Below, in pieces: positions 13,601-22,717 of a DNA stretch of 64,000 nt; the first letter of the stretch is position 1; each line of letters starts with the position of its first letter. Position numbers and translations under genes: made by a program. The notes beneath the pieces are model-generated. The model had not been told where the DNA came from and searched no databases. It saw only the letters and a list, made by a program, of their open reading frames with translations. The DNA comes from Struthio camelus (lineage: Eukaryota; Chordata; Aves; Struthioniformes; Struthionidae): assembly GCF_040807025.1 (NCBI RefSeq), contig NC_090982.1:52993112-53057111 (forward strand), read 5' to 3'.

Positions 13601-16096
13601 CTCTGCTTAGCTGGGGCACTTATGTCCTTTGCTAGGACTGTGTTGCTGCGGTGTTGCTTGCTCTTGTGATGTACCTGTTTGTAGGCCGATATTCCATGCT
13701 GTCATGTCACTGGCATCTCCTGAAAAGTTGAAGAGCATCTTTAGTTTTATTGAAGAGACTGTATAGTAATATGTGACTGGAAAAAACAAACAAACAAAAA
13801 AAGCCAAGATCATATCTATTACTTGCATTGCTACCTTATCTTGGATTTGTATAATAAGCTTATTATATCCTCTTATGTTTATTTGGAGGAGAGAAGAACA
13901 AGGAAAGCGTGTCGATAGCATCAGTGGCTTTAAGCGTTTGCATTGTATGTTCCCCTAGGGAGGGGATGTGATTGTTTTTTCCAGGTTTCAGAATTCACTG
14001 CAATTATTTGCTGTATTTCAAGTAGGGTGGACTTCTGTTTACCGAAATAATTAATGTTATCAACAACTATGATTTATGTTAGATTGGCACAAATCTAGAA
14101 AAACCTAAACTGCATCCCAGTTCATAAATTTAGTCCCTTCCAAAAAGGCAACAAAAATGAATTTTCAAAAGGAAGTAAGACTATTAATCTGTCCCTTCAC
14201 AGAACCAGACTATAATCTAGCAGTTTCCCCTTTCACTTAGGTTGATGCATCAATTGGTCTTTCTAAATTTGAGTGATTGCTTATGTTATGTAAATATGCT
14301 ACAGTCTGCACGACTTATGAATGAAATCTCCAAAAAGCAAAACAGTACCAAGTCACTGACATAAAAATACAGTAGATTATTATGAAGATTTTATGTACAA
14401 TTATACGTAAATATGTTCTTTCGCATCATATGTGCTAACATGTAGAAAAGCCAAGTCAGTCAAATAGTTAACTGACTTTAAAAGCAAGCTTGGGCATCTA
14501 TTTGATACTGACTAATTATGAAATTTCCATGGTATAAAAATTCAAGTTGTACACTCACTTTTTCCATTAGAAAATACATAGCTATAGTCTCATATGAGCA
14601 ACGCCAGAGTTACAAGGATGACTTCAATGCAGAGTATGATGAGTACAGGAATTTGCATGCTCGAATGGAGAATGTCACTAGGAGATTCATGAAGCTTGAT
14701 GCACAGCGGAAACTTCTTTCTCCAGGATCCAAGGAATATCAGGTAAAGAAGAATAAATCTCTACCGAATGTCCACATTTTCAGCACAGACAGATGCTTCA
14801 ACATATACATCTATTAAATTATATTGAAATGGTTTTAAAAGGCTTGTCAAGTTGAATGTCTGTAGTCATATAACTGAAGTTATCAGATTACGTCAGGCTC
14901 TAATGAATGTTTGGCAGCATCTTGGTGAGATAAAGAGTGCCTCTATACAAATGCCGAGGTTGGCGGGGGGAAAGCACGTAGAATTAAATGACCATAATCC
15001 CAAGGCTTTCCTGAAACCCCATTCCCCCTGATTTTAGCAGATATTATAACTAGACTGAGATTCACAAACGTGTTCAGCTCCTACGTGACTGGCCCAAATC
15101 ATAGTTGATGTTTTTAGCAAAGTGTATTAAAAACTGGTATTCCTGCTTTCAAGCCTAGATTCCTATTATTTGGACAAATAAATCCCAAGTGTTCAGTACC
15201 AGTGTTCAGTGCCACAATTATTTAATTCTGTGTGTATCCTTTGGATTTTTGGCAGTATCTGCCTGGCTTTTATAAGTTTTTGGATAGATTGCAGATGAAT
15301 TTGTGAGCAGAAGGAATAATTTAAAATCTTAGGTACCGTACAATCTGACAAATGTGAAAACCCTTCACAACTCCCATATAATTAGCGATTCCACGATGAC
15401 AGTGATGAGAGACGTACCTAAGCTGCTGCTGTTTTCTCTCATCTGTGCTCTGGCTCTACAAGGGCTAACTGTGATTTTTGTAGCTTGTCAAAATCCTACA
15501 GAAGTTTAGTCCTTAATTCAAGATTCCACCCACTTCTGAGCCGACTGTGAATGCAAGTATTTTACAGTGGCATTCAAGTGACTTCACAAAGGGGATCTTC
15601 AAACACATGCTTCTTGTTGCTTATTTACAGACTTAATGGCAGAGCTGGGGGGGTTTTGGTAACATAGCAGGAGCGGTGGCTTATGGATAAGAAAATTCAT
15701 TTAGTAAAACTGTTTTTTTTCATAAAGTTTTAAGTCGTGTTGCATTTTGTAGTAGTAGTAGTAGTGAAAATGGTCTTCACTTTTTTTTTTCCATGAAGAT
15801 CCTTCACGAGGAAGTCCTAGAAGAGTATCGAAAGATAAAACAGGTATGTGCAATAACTTGATCTGTGGGAGGTGGAAAGAACTGTGTCTGGCCTGAGGCC
15901 ATCTTTAAAGCAATGGGCATGGAAAAATTAAACTCTGTAGAAACATTTCCATGCCCTAATTTTCTTTTTGTCTTTACAGTCTAGCCCCAACTACCATGAA
16001 GAGAAGTATAGATGTGAATATCTTCATAACAAGCTGGCTCATATTAAAAGACTAATAGGTGAATTTGACCAACGGCAAGCAGAGTCATGGCACTAG
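1498..16096 (+). CDS. ELL2: ELL2, RNA polymerase II elongation factor (3' nine exons, partial)
   Basis: Join 1498-1661, 4503-4762, 7648-7772, 7916-8009, 9749-10328, 12218-12287, 14571-14742, 15799-15843, 15980-16096. All introns are GT...AG and phases agree: 1 base completes an upstream codon, then 541 codons and TAG. ELL2 suppresses transient pausing by RNA polymerase II and is a subunit of the super elongation complex in the nucleus. Residues encoded here match vertebrate ELL2 from about residue 105 to the C terminus. They cover the end of the N-terminal elongation domain ([18 protein letters not shown]), a conserved basic block ([14 protein letters not shown]), a Pro/Ala/Ser-rich linker, a lysine-rich probable nuclear localisation segment, and the C-terminal occludin/ELL homology domain ([20 protein letters not shown]). 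ELL and ELL3 are less likely, because the linker [17 protein letters not shown] and gene order next to GLRX fit ELL2. Exons 1-3 are outside the window. No frameshift or premature stop is seen. Confidence 0.97.
1662..4502 (+). other. ELL2: ELL2 intron 4
   Basis: An intron of 2,841 bases with donor gtatgg and acceptor tttactttag. It contains a G5-T-C6 self-complementary stretch near 1707-1719 and a G-rich run near 3272-3287. Open frames inside it are short and unlike known proteins. Confidence 0.85.
4503..4762 (+). CDS. ELL2: ELL2 exon 5
   Basis: The acceptor is ctttag and the donor is CAG|gtgaga. Residues include [55 protein letters not shown] and [17 protein letters not shown], which follow human ELL2 closely. 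The open frame runs back into the intron and on past the donor, but neither extension resembles ELL2. Confidence 0.97.
4763..7647 (+). other. ELL2: ELL2 intron 5
   Basis: An intron of 2,885 bases ending at cctgtag. It contains a T27 tract at 5318-5344. A 104-codon open frame at 6176-6490 has no recognisable similarity and is AT-biased like the intron around it. Confidence 0.85.
5318..5344 (+). repeat. T27 tract
   Basis: Twenty-seven T in ELL2 intron 5. No repeat element adjoining it is recognised. Confidence 0.9.
7648..7772 (+). CDS. ELL2: ELL2 exon 6
   Basis: The acceptor is cctgtag and the donor is AG|gtaagt. It encodes [20 protein letters not shown] followed by [20 protein letters not shown] and AR, where the final Arg codon is split 2+1 across the intron. 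This is part of the conserved region preceding the Pro/Ser-rich linker. Confidence 0.97.
7773..7915 (+). other. ELL2: ELL2 intron 6 (short)
   Basis: An intron of only 143 bases with donor gtaagt and acceptor cttacag. Flanking phases join correctly as AG|A (Arg) then AAA (Lys). Confidence 0.9.
7916..8009 (+). CDS. ELL2: ELL2 exon 7
   Basis: The acceptor is ccttacag and the donor is CAG|gtattt. It encodes a Ser/Thr-rich linker ([20 protein letters not shown] then [11 protein letters not shown]). Its start aligns with human KLNPSQN. This is the least conserved part of the protein, but splice sites and phase are unambiguous. Confidence 0.93.
8010..9748 (+). other. ELL2: ELL2 intron 7
   Basis: An intron of 1,739 bases with donor gtattt and acceptor ttttttacag. 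No repeats of note and no supported coding sequence are seen. Confidence 0.85.
9749..10328 (+). CDS. ELL2: ELL2 exon 8 (large linker exon)
   Basis: The largest exon (580 bases), acceptor ttttacag, donor G|gtatta. It starts [20 protein letters not shown], as in other ELL2 proteins. A Pro7-Ala4 tract with neighbouring Ala and Pro runs follows (about 9868-9935). Next come [20 protein letters not shown] and an acidic and serine-rich end. A lysine-rich segment at 10178-10237 ([20 protein letters not shown]) is a probable nuclear localisation signal. The exon is much more GC-rich than the introns around it. Confidence 0.97.
10329..12217 (+). other. ELL2: ELL2 intron 8
   Basis: An intron of 1,889 bases with donor gtatta and acceptor tctatag. 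It contains a compound TG/TA repeat at 11851-11886. Small open frames (for example 10969-11178 and 11120-11398) show no known protein similarity. Confidence 0.85.
11851..11886 (+). repeat. TG/TA alternating repeat
   Basis: An alternating purine-pyrimidine stretch (CATGTGTGTGTATATACGTG then TG repeats) in ELL2 intron 8. It is a possible Z-DNA former. Confidence 0.85.
12218..12287 (+). CDS. ELL2: ELL2 exon 9
   Basis: A 70-base exon, acceptor ttctatag, donor AT|gtgagt. It encodes [20 protein letters not shown] then DYF. The LPDY motif marks the start of the conserved C-terminal occludin/ELL domain, and CTAS matches the human sequence. The last two bases (AT) pair with A of the next exon to make Ile. 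Confidence 0.94.
12288..14570 (+). other. ELL2: ELL2 intron 9
   Basis: An intron of 2,283 bases with donor gtgagt and acceptor tttccattag. It contains a T22 tract at 12973-12994. Open frames on the opposite strand at 13024-13260 and 13607-13921 have no recognisable similarity. Confidence 0.85.
12973..12994 (+). repeat. T22 tract
   Basis: Twenty-two T in ELL2 intron 9. Confidence 0.9.
14571..14742 (+). CDS. ELL2: ELL2 exon 10 (occludin/ELL domain)
   Basis: The acceptor is tttccattag and the donor is CAG|gtaaag. It encodes the core of the C-terminal domain: [20 protein letters not shown], then [20 protein letters not shown], then [17 protein letters not shown]. This domain is shared with occludin, is predicted helical and coiled, and is the most conserved part of the protein in this window. 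Confidence 0.98.
14743..15798 (+). other. ELL2: ELL2 intron 10
   Basis: An intron of 1,056 bases. A GTA5 trinucleotide repeat (15749-15763) lies just before the T-rich tract of the acceptor (ccatgaag). Confidence 0.85.
15799..15843 (+). CDS. ELL2: ELL2 exon 11
   Basis: A 45-base exon encoding [15 protein letters not shown], which matches human NVHEEVLQEYQKIKQ. The acceptor is ccatgaag after a T10 run and the donor is CAG|gtatgt. Both ends are in phase 0. Confidence 0.95.
15844..15979 (+). other. ELL2: ELL2 intron 11 (short)
   Basis: An intron of 136 bases with donor gtatgt and acceptor gtctttacag. Confidence 0.92.
15980..16096 (+). CDS. ELL2: ELL2 exon 12, coding part with stop
   Basis: It encodes [20 protein letters not shown] then [18 protein letters not shown] and TAG at 16094-16096. 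The length and the QQAESW-type ending match the natural C terminus of ELL2. Confidence 0.97.
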   Translation, partial: SSPNYHEEKYRCEYLHNKLAHIKRLIGEFDQRQAESWH

Positions 16097-16134
16097 TCTT
16101 CTGCTTGGACCAGGAGATGTGAATGAACCTACGC

Positions 16135-16145
16135 TTATTTATTTA
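16135..16145 (+). promoter_or_regulatory. ELL2: AU-rich element in ELL2 3' UTR
   Basis: The sequence TTATTTATTTA begins 39 bases after the stop codon and contains the UUAUUUAUU nonamer that attracts mRNA-destabilising or stabilising AU-binding proteins. Function here is inferred from the motif only. Confidence 0.5.
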
Positions 16146-17400
16146 AAATTCCAAATGAGTTGCTCTAAGATTCTAAAAAGATTAAACTTTTGCATTACAA
16201 AAGTTTCAGTATTAGCAGACTTGAGTTACTACTTTTGTTGTTGTTGATGTTGCTTATATGCATATTTGAAGCTGCTTTTTCTGGTCCCTTCTTTTCTTCA
16301 AAACTTATGTTTGTCCATGGAAATCATTTTATCGGTAGACGCTGGGGATCCAGTACATCTACTTTGAAGTTGTGCACATTTTAAGAAAATATTGTAGCAA
16401 ATTGAAATGCTTTTGGATAAATATAAGGCTGTTTTCTGACCTTTCTTGTTAATGCAAACTCTTTGCCTTAAATGGTAGAAGGTTTAGAAATTTGCACAAA
16501 AATAAAAATAAAAAAAAACGAAAACATTGTTTTGGAGGGTTAAAAGAGGCGTGTATATAATGCTATATACAGCCCATCTTTGTTACAACAGAAACTTACC
16601 CCTGCGACTTAAACCCCCCATTGCAATGATTGCCTTAAGGTGTTTGCTTGTGTATATTTAGTGTAGTTAAATTATTAGCTACACTGCTTCCCGCTTTACT
16701 GAAGCACCTGGGAAGCACTACGTGGCCTACCAGTGTCTGAAAGTGTGTGCTTGTACTGTATGTGTGCAAGAATGTGTGGGTGTGAGCATGCATGATGGGG
16801 GAAGGAAAAAAAGCTGCTACTCTAAGTAGGCCAAACGCTCAGGTTAAAACAACTGATGAGTGTTGCTGTAGGTTTTTTCCTATAAAATTGCTACTTCTAT
16901 TGTGGAAGATGAGAACATTTCCATTTCAATAGTTTGTCAGCTTTATTAATGTTGGAAATTGATACTTTACGAAATTAAACAGATATATAGTTTTTGGGCA
17001 AGATTATAAAATTAAACATGTAGGTTACCTATTTATATACTGCTATAAAGTATTTTTTGAAGAGAGATATGCAAAGAAGCTATTGCCTACATGAAATGTA
17101 TATTTAAAGATTTTTTGTCCTGGGTGCCAGGAATATAACAAAGAACAGATGTATTTAACTATAAAATACTGTGATCACCAAACAGCACAAACTTTCATTT
17201 CATGCAGTTTTTTGGTTTAATTTGATTTAAACCATTGCTTACTTTATCATGTGGAAACACAGGTTATTTGGTCAAAATTAAGCAAAATCTTTGTTTGTCT
17301 TATTGTATTTGTCTTTTCAAAGTGCTGCCAATTGAAAAGGGAAGCATTATGTTTACAAATCTGATTTTGGAATGTTTGCCAAAAATTTGGTAGTATCTCT

Positions 17401-17406
17401 AATAAA
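17401..17406 (+). terminator. ELL2: proximal ELL2 polyadenylation signal
   Basis: AATAAA is followed about 15 bases later by a CA cleavage candidate and then by GT-rich sequence (ctgttgtgtatc). It would give a 3' UTR of about 1.3 kb. An earlier A-rich stretch at 16501 also contains AATAAA but lacks a convincing downstream element. Confidence 0.6.
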
Positions 17407-18638
17407 CTTTGTCTCCAGCATCAAAAACTGTTGTGTATCACTGTAAACCAGAAAATGTTGAAAATTGCCAGAAAAAAATGCATTCAGGGAAATGGGAGCA
17501 TTGGAGTTTTCACCTTTAATTTGTGTTCAGAAATGTTATGCTCAACAATGTTATGCTCATGAAGATGAAATAGTATGCAAGGTACACCACAGCACACAGT
17601 GTGCATCATAGCTGTGTCTTATTACTTCCTTGAGACCAACTTGATTTTTGGGTCCCTTAGATTGGTACAGTTGTCTTCAACTTCACATTTCAAATAGTAA
17701 AACAAAGAGGAGATTTCTTGCTTCCCGTTAACAGTGGCGTGCATGTGGATTTTGAGACTGACTTCAATCCAGAGTGTGTACACAGTTATGCCCAAATACA
17801 AGTGCAGGAGTTGTTAACTTCACTGCAGTTCTGGTGCAACTGCACTGGATGCTTAGATTTCAATCTTAGAAACAACTTGGCTGTGTTAAGGTTAAAACAA
17901 TGTGAAGTTCCGGGTATTGGGACTGATTTAGGCAGCAAGCGTTCTTTTGTAAAGTCCGTATGCACCAATCTGACATTGGCTGCCATTGTGGACACACAGT
18001 GCTGCTGCAACTTCTAAATATGTTGTTACCATTTATAGTACTATCACTGTATAACTGAGACCCTGTGCAGTTAACTAATTTTTTTTCCCCTCCTCTTGTG
18101 TAGAAAATGACCTACCTGTATTGGCATGCATCTTCTGGTTTACAGGCTGTGTATCTTTTGCAGCTGGAGGCTAATACTACTTCAGAGGTCCAGCACTGCG
18201 TATCATCATGAGACCTGACAAGCTACTGTAAAGGCCTTAAGTGAAGATTTTTGCCCATTTGTATTGATTATTTCTTAAGCCTTGCAAGTATGCCTAGCAG
18301 CCTACATATTGCAAAATAGTGCTGTAAATCTACGTATCTCTTGTTTCCCTTGAGTTGACATTCCTGTTCAGCACATGTTGAGAGCCCATAAGTAGGGCCT
18401 CTGAAACTGTACTGCCTTTCCTGTAAAACTGGCCTACTCACTCATAGAAACAAACGTTGCAGATGGTGGCATCTTGGCTTGGGTTACACTACTATAAAGC
18501 TGAAGCAAAAGATTGATGTAGAGAAGGGGCAACTGTGCATGTCTCCTTTATGGAAACTGTGAATCTCTGCAGTTTAAAGGAAAGAAAAAAAAAAAAGTTA
18601 AAAGGGAGGCAATAGTCCTTTCCAGTTGGCTAAAAAGC

Positions 18639-18664
18639 AAAAAAAAAAAAAAAAAAAAAAAAAA
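18639..18664 (+). repeat. ELL2: A26 tract in ELL2 3' UTR
   Basis: Twenty-six A inside the long form of the 3' UTR. It could cause internal oligo-dT priming in cDNA libraries and false 3' ends. Confidence 0.9.
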
Positions 18665-19359
18665 CATAGGCTAGGAGGATTGGTTTCCAATTTTATTGTA
18701 GTTTGGGGAAGGAAAACCTGTGCTCAAAGTAAAATATATATTTTTTTTAATTGTAGATATGCTCTGAACTTTCATTTAAAGCAGCTCACTGTTGACTGCT
18801 TTTAAGTCTTCAGTTGACTTGGTCAGCTAGCAAAAGAGAAAAATCTTTTGGAAGTATTTTATAAAATCACATAAGTGTTGGAGGCAAGTTACTTAAACAG
18901 GATTTAAACAAAAGTTGGATTAAAGTGTTGATATTGTAACTTTGCTCATTCCATTAGCTTTTTTTAAAAAAAAATAGTAATGTTACAACCAGTCTTTCTG
19001 AATATGTAAATGTTGGTTCATGCTGAGACCTATGGCTACTTTGAAGTATAATTCTTTTCATAAGTTTTAATATAATTTGTTTGTGTACTTGAGGGGGGAG
19101 GGATGTGGCCAGCAATTCCATAACCTTCTTTCTTTTAGGGAAGGATATGAAATTGAAAAAAGGAGGACAGTATTTGGGAATGGGAAGGCTTAAAACAGGG
19201 CTGTGAATCCCCCTTTTTGACTTGGAGAATATTTTAAAACTTTTTTCAAGTTTTTCCATACAGACTGTATTAAAAATCTGTAAGTGAAACATCCTGGGGC
19301 GTTTTGTTAATGAACACTTGAGCCATTGTTGCCCCTCTGTTCTACATCAATTTCAGTTC

Positions 19360-19365
19360 AATAAA
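19360..19365 (+). terminator. ELL2: distal ELL2 polyadenylation signal
   Basis: AATAAA is followed by a CA at 19378-19379 and then by a strong G/T-rich downstream element from about 19387 (gacttgggggttttcttg). This is the best candidate for the main 3' end of the gene. Confidence 0.7.
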
Positions 19366-20475
19366 ATGTTAACTTTGCAATTCTGAGACTTGGGGGTTTT
19401 CTTGTTTGGCGGTGGGAAGGGGATGCTCCTGCCTCTTTTCAATGACGTGCTAATTCTGTCATGAGGACTACTTATTGCCTTGCCATTGGCGTGTACGGTA
19501 AGTTCTGATCACAGTAGGTACCTTGTACCTTCTGCACCTCATGGTGTAGAGTGTCACGATGGTATACTACAACTCATTTATGAAGGGGACACCACTACTG
19601 TGCAAAAGTGCTGCTGTGAAGTGTAGACAGAGCAATGAGGAAGATATGCATTAAGAAGTGCCTCAGTGCATTTATCTTGTTAGTGAACAGAAGGTAACTT
19701 GTTCCTGCTTGACTGAAAGCACGCTGTTTTAGTTAGAGCTGAAAAGTAAAGAGGTATTTTTCCTTCAGGTTATCCTCTTTTTCTAACTAACTAGTCTACT
19801 TTTTTTTAACTTTTAACCTCCTCCTTCGTTTACTTCCCTTTCCTATGCTGACAAGTGAGCTGTGTTCCTTCTCTTCTGGTGCTGAGACTGATTTCTAACC
19901 TAAAAACAAAATGTTCATATGTGAATTGTTGCTGTTATATTTCCTGATGTTTAAATTTTGGACTTAAGTAGAGACAGAAGTTCTTTACTGCAAAGTACAG
20001 GACCTAGTCCTGGCAAAACACTCTGAAATCCAGCAAACTTATCTGGGAAAGCATCAATGGCAGTAGGGTTTTTTTCCCCTGCCACTAGACATAATACCCT
20101 GTCAAGGAAAGAAGCAGCTGCGCAATCTTAGGAAAGTCTAGCTCTTAGTTGAATCACTAGAGTTTTCATTAAAGAAATTGCTTATCAGTTACTGTTGGTA
20201 CACCACTTGCATCACTTTTGACGGTTAGTAATAAAGGAAAACTGATGCATGGATAGAAGTTTTTAAAGCAGAGATCCTGATTCATGCTTCACATCTCACT
20301 GTGCCAGTGAACTGCTGTCAGAATTATGCAAGTTCTAGGTATTAACAGGCCTATTCATTTCTGGCTATTGTCTTGCCCTAGATCCCTAAAACCAAAACAT
20401 TTAAAGTTTTCACCCAAAAAAAAAAAAAAACATTAGTGGTCCAGTAAATCATAGTTAGCTGAAAGGTGGAAAGCT

Positions 20476-20552
20476 GCTTGTTCGCTTGTTCGCTTGCTCG
20501 CTCTCTCTCTCTTTTTTTCTCTCTCTATATACACACATATACATATATATCT
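20476..20552. repeat. compound microsatellite
   Basis: About three copies of an 8-base unit (GCTTGTTC and variants, 20476-20499) run into CT dinucleotides, a T run, further CT, and then a TA/CA-rich tail. This is simple-sequence DNA with no coding meaning. Confidence 0.85.
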
Positions 20553-20833
20553 CCCTGTTGAAAATTGGTTTGAAGGTACTAACTAGTGACTCTTATTACA
20601 AAAATCCCTTTACACATATGATGAGTCGCTTCCGTTACCACAAGCCAGTATTATGCTGGTTACAGTCCCAGTAAACTATATAAACTTGGAGCCTACACTC
20701 TTCATGCTGCCTCATTCCAAGTACTCTTCTAGCACGTATATTCCTATACAGTCCTAGGCCTAAACCAAGGTTACCTTTTCCTGAAAGGGATGTAAATAAA
20801 GGTTGATGACAACAGTTATAGTAGTAGTCACAC

Positions 20834-20854
20834 TTTTTTTTTTTTTTTTTTTTT
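20834..20854 (+). repeat. T21 tract
   Basis: A homopolymer in the intergenic region. Confidence 0.9.
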
Positions 20855-21261
20855 CATTTAGCCAGAGCTTTATACAACAGGATTTGTGGTAAAGCAATAA
20901 GCAGAGGGCTAGGAGCATTGTAAGGATCCTAACTTTTAGTTGTGCCTAACTGTCCAACTCGGAGTGCTTGGTACTACACTGAGGAGTTTGGAGTCCTCAT
21001 CCTATTTCTTTACTGACTTAATGCTTAGCTGTGCGTGTCCTCTGTGGTGCAGAGGTGCCTTTGCATCATCTCGTAAGCCATCCCAAAGGCATTTCCATTG
21101 ATAATTCCAGTTAAATGTGGTTTAAAAAAAAAAAAGATGCCATGTTAAGATAACAACATGAAATGATTTGCTGGGACTCATACTGCAAGATGTGGTTGTG
21201 GTCAAAAGCGCAGCCATTTTTATATGGTTAAACTTCTTAAACTCTGCTACTCCATAGTCCT

Positions 21262-21326
21262 ATTAGCCAGGAAACAAGGCAAGAACAGTGCAGGCCCTCT
21301 GAAAGGCAGTAGCCCAAAGAGGCACC
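21262..21326 (+). repeat. diverged duplicated block, copy A
   Basis: The 65 bases align without gaps to 22297-22361, about 83% identical (11 mismatches counted by eye). A G17 tract follows immediately. The family, if any, is not recognised. Confidence 0.75.
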
Positions 21327-21327
21327 T

Positions 21328-21344
21328 GGGGGGGGGGGGGGGGG
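21328..21344 (+). repeat. G17 tract
   Basis: A G17 run directly after duplicated block copy A. Copy B has no such run. Confidence 0.9.
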
Positions 21345-21709
21345 CCTTGACCACTGCCACTGCCAGGACACTGTGAGCAGCTCTATGTGCTACGCCAGCC
21401 AGCCCAGCCCTCAGCTGGGGTAACCAAGGCAGAAAAGAGAAGCAGGCTTCAGGCTCTGTGCTGCTACTGCTGCTACTACTTTTATGACAAGCTTAGTCCA
21501 TAGCTGCCTACTGTAGTCACCTGCAGCCTCACACTTGGCCAGTTCTTGAGCTCTGCTCCCCTTAACAGAGTGGGTGAATTGACTGACTACTATAGTTATT
21601 AAGGACCAGCAATGAGAAGCGGTCTGGAATTTGTTCCTCGAATGACAAACTTGACAGCCTAATTTTGGAACCTGTCGATTTATTTTTTGGGGTTTTTATT
21701 TTTTTTTTT

Positions 21710-21723
21710 GGGGGGGGGGGGGG
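21710..21723 (+). repeat. G14 tract after a T-rich run
   Basis: T-rich sequence (about 21680-21709) switches abruptly to G14, giving a strongly strand-asymmetric T/G block. Confidence 0.9.
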
Positions 21724-22296
21724 AGGTGCTGTCAAACTAAGGCCATCATAAGCTTACCCATAGGATGGTGGCTGTTCTGCTGGCAGCTTGAATAAACAGT
21801 CTATACCAGGTTCTGTTTAGTTCTCTGACTGCTGCAGCTCACTACTAAGAAAATAATTATCACATCACCAAAGCAGATTGTAGAACACCAGTGACACGTT
21901 CAGCACAGGAAAAAGAAGAAAAGGGCATGCACAGGAATACCATCATCCTTAGACGTTTCTGATGGAAGAATGTGAGCGTCTCAGCCCTTTGTAGATAATG
22001 TGGCTGTCATAATTTGGACTGAGTGTCCATGTTCACATTAACTAACTGAGTGTAACTGAATGTTTAAAAGAATCAATATAATTATCGATTAGCCACATAC
22101 TGTCTATGACAAGCCTTAGCGTTGTTCTCCTGAACAAAGCATAGTAAGAACGAACTTCCTGTGTTGTGTGTTTATCCCCACCTTTAAATTCCCAGTTAAA
22201 GTTTCAGCTCACATGAAGAAACTTTTAGCTTAAGAGACACCCAGCCTTCTTCCCCCAGTCACAAATGATAAAACTAAGAAAGACCCATTCAAATGG

Positions 22297-22361
22297 ATTA
22301 GCCAGGAAATAGGGCAAGACCATTGCGCTCCCTCTGAAAAGCAGTAGAGCAAAGAGGCACT
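22297..22361 (+). repeat. diverged duplicated block, copy B
   Basis: Partner of copy A, 1,035 bases downstream in the same orientation. It lies inside a segment bounded by 15-base near-perfect direct repeats (CCATTC[A/G]AATGGATT) at 22285-22299 and 22405-22419. That could be a target-site duplication or chance. Confidence 0.7.
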
Positions 22362-22684
22362 GAGAGTCCTGGAGCACAGCTGCCAACCCCTCACCCCTGC
22401 ACTGCCATTCGAATGGATTTTTAAGCAGGCCCACCTCTGCAAACACACCACTGATTTTTCTCTGCAAGGTTCGTATCGCAGCTTTATTTTGCAATAGCCT
22501 TTACTTCACCATGCAACAATGAGGCCCTCCCCTTCCTTGCCCTTAAAGAAAGAGGCATTAATGGCAGGAGAATTGATTTTCCTCCTGCAGAGGCCACACT
22601 CTGTGCCTTTCTATGAATAAAAGTGAGGCAGCTTGCTTGCCCCTTTTTTTTTGTTGTTTTTTTTTTGTTTGGAGGGTTTTATTT

Positions 22685-22717
22685 GGGGAGGGGGAGGGGA
22701 GGGCAGAGGAGGGGGGG
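22685..22717 (+). promoter_or_regulatory. G-quadruplex candidate
   Basis: Five runs of at least three G, separated by 1 to 6 bases (G4-A-G5-A-G4-A-G3, then G7), satisfy the usual G3+N1-7 rule on the + strand. A regulatory role is not shown. Confidence 0.55.

Larger units (their letters stand above)
16097..19385 (+). other. ELL2: ELL2 3' untranslated region
   Basis: About 3.3 kb from the stop codon to the distal polyadenylation signal. It holds an AU-rich element at 16135-16145, a proximal signal at 17401, an A26 tract at 18639-18664 and the distal signal at 19360. The exact 3' ends are inferred from the signals and from downstream GT-rich sequence, not from transcripts. Confidence 0.75.
19386..22229. 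other. intergenic, no gene seen
   Basis: Sequence downstream of ELL2. It contains homopolymers (A15 at 20416-20430, T21 at 20834-20854, G17 at 21328-21344, G14 at 21710-21723), a compound microsatellite at 20476-20552, and copy A of a duplicated block (21262-21326). No supported open frame or RNA gene. Confidence 0.7.
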
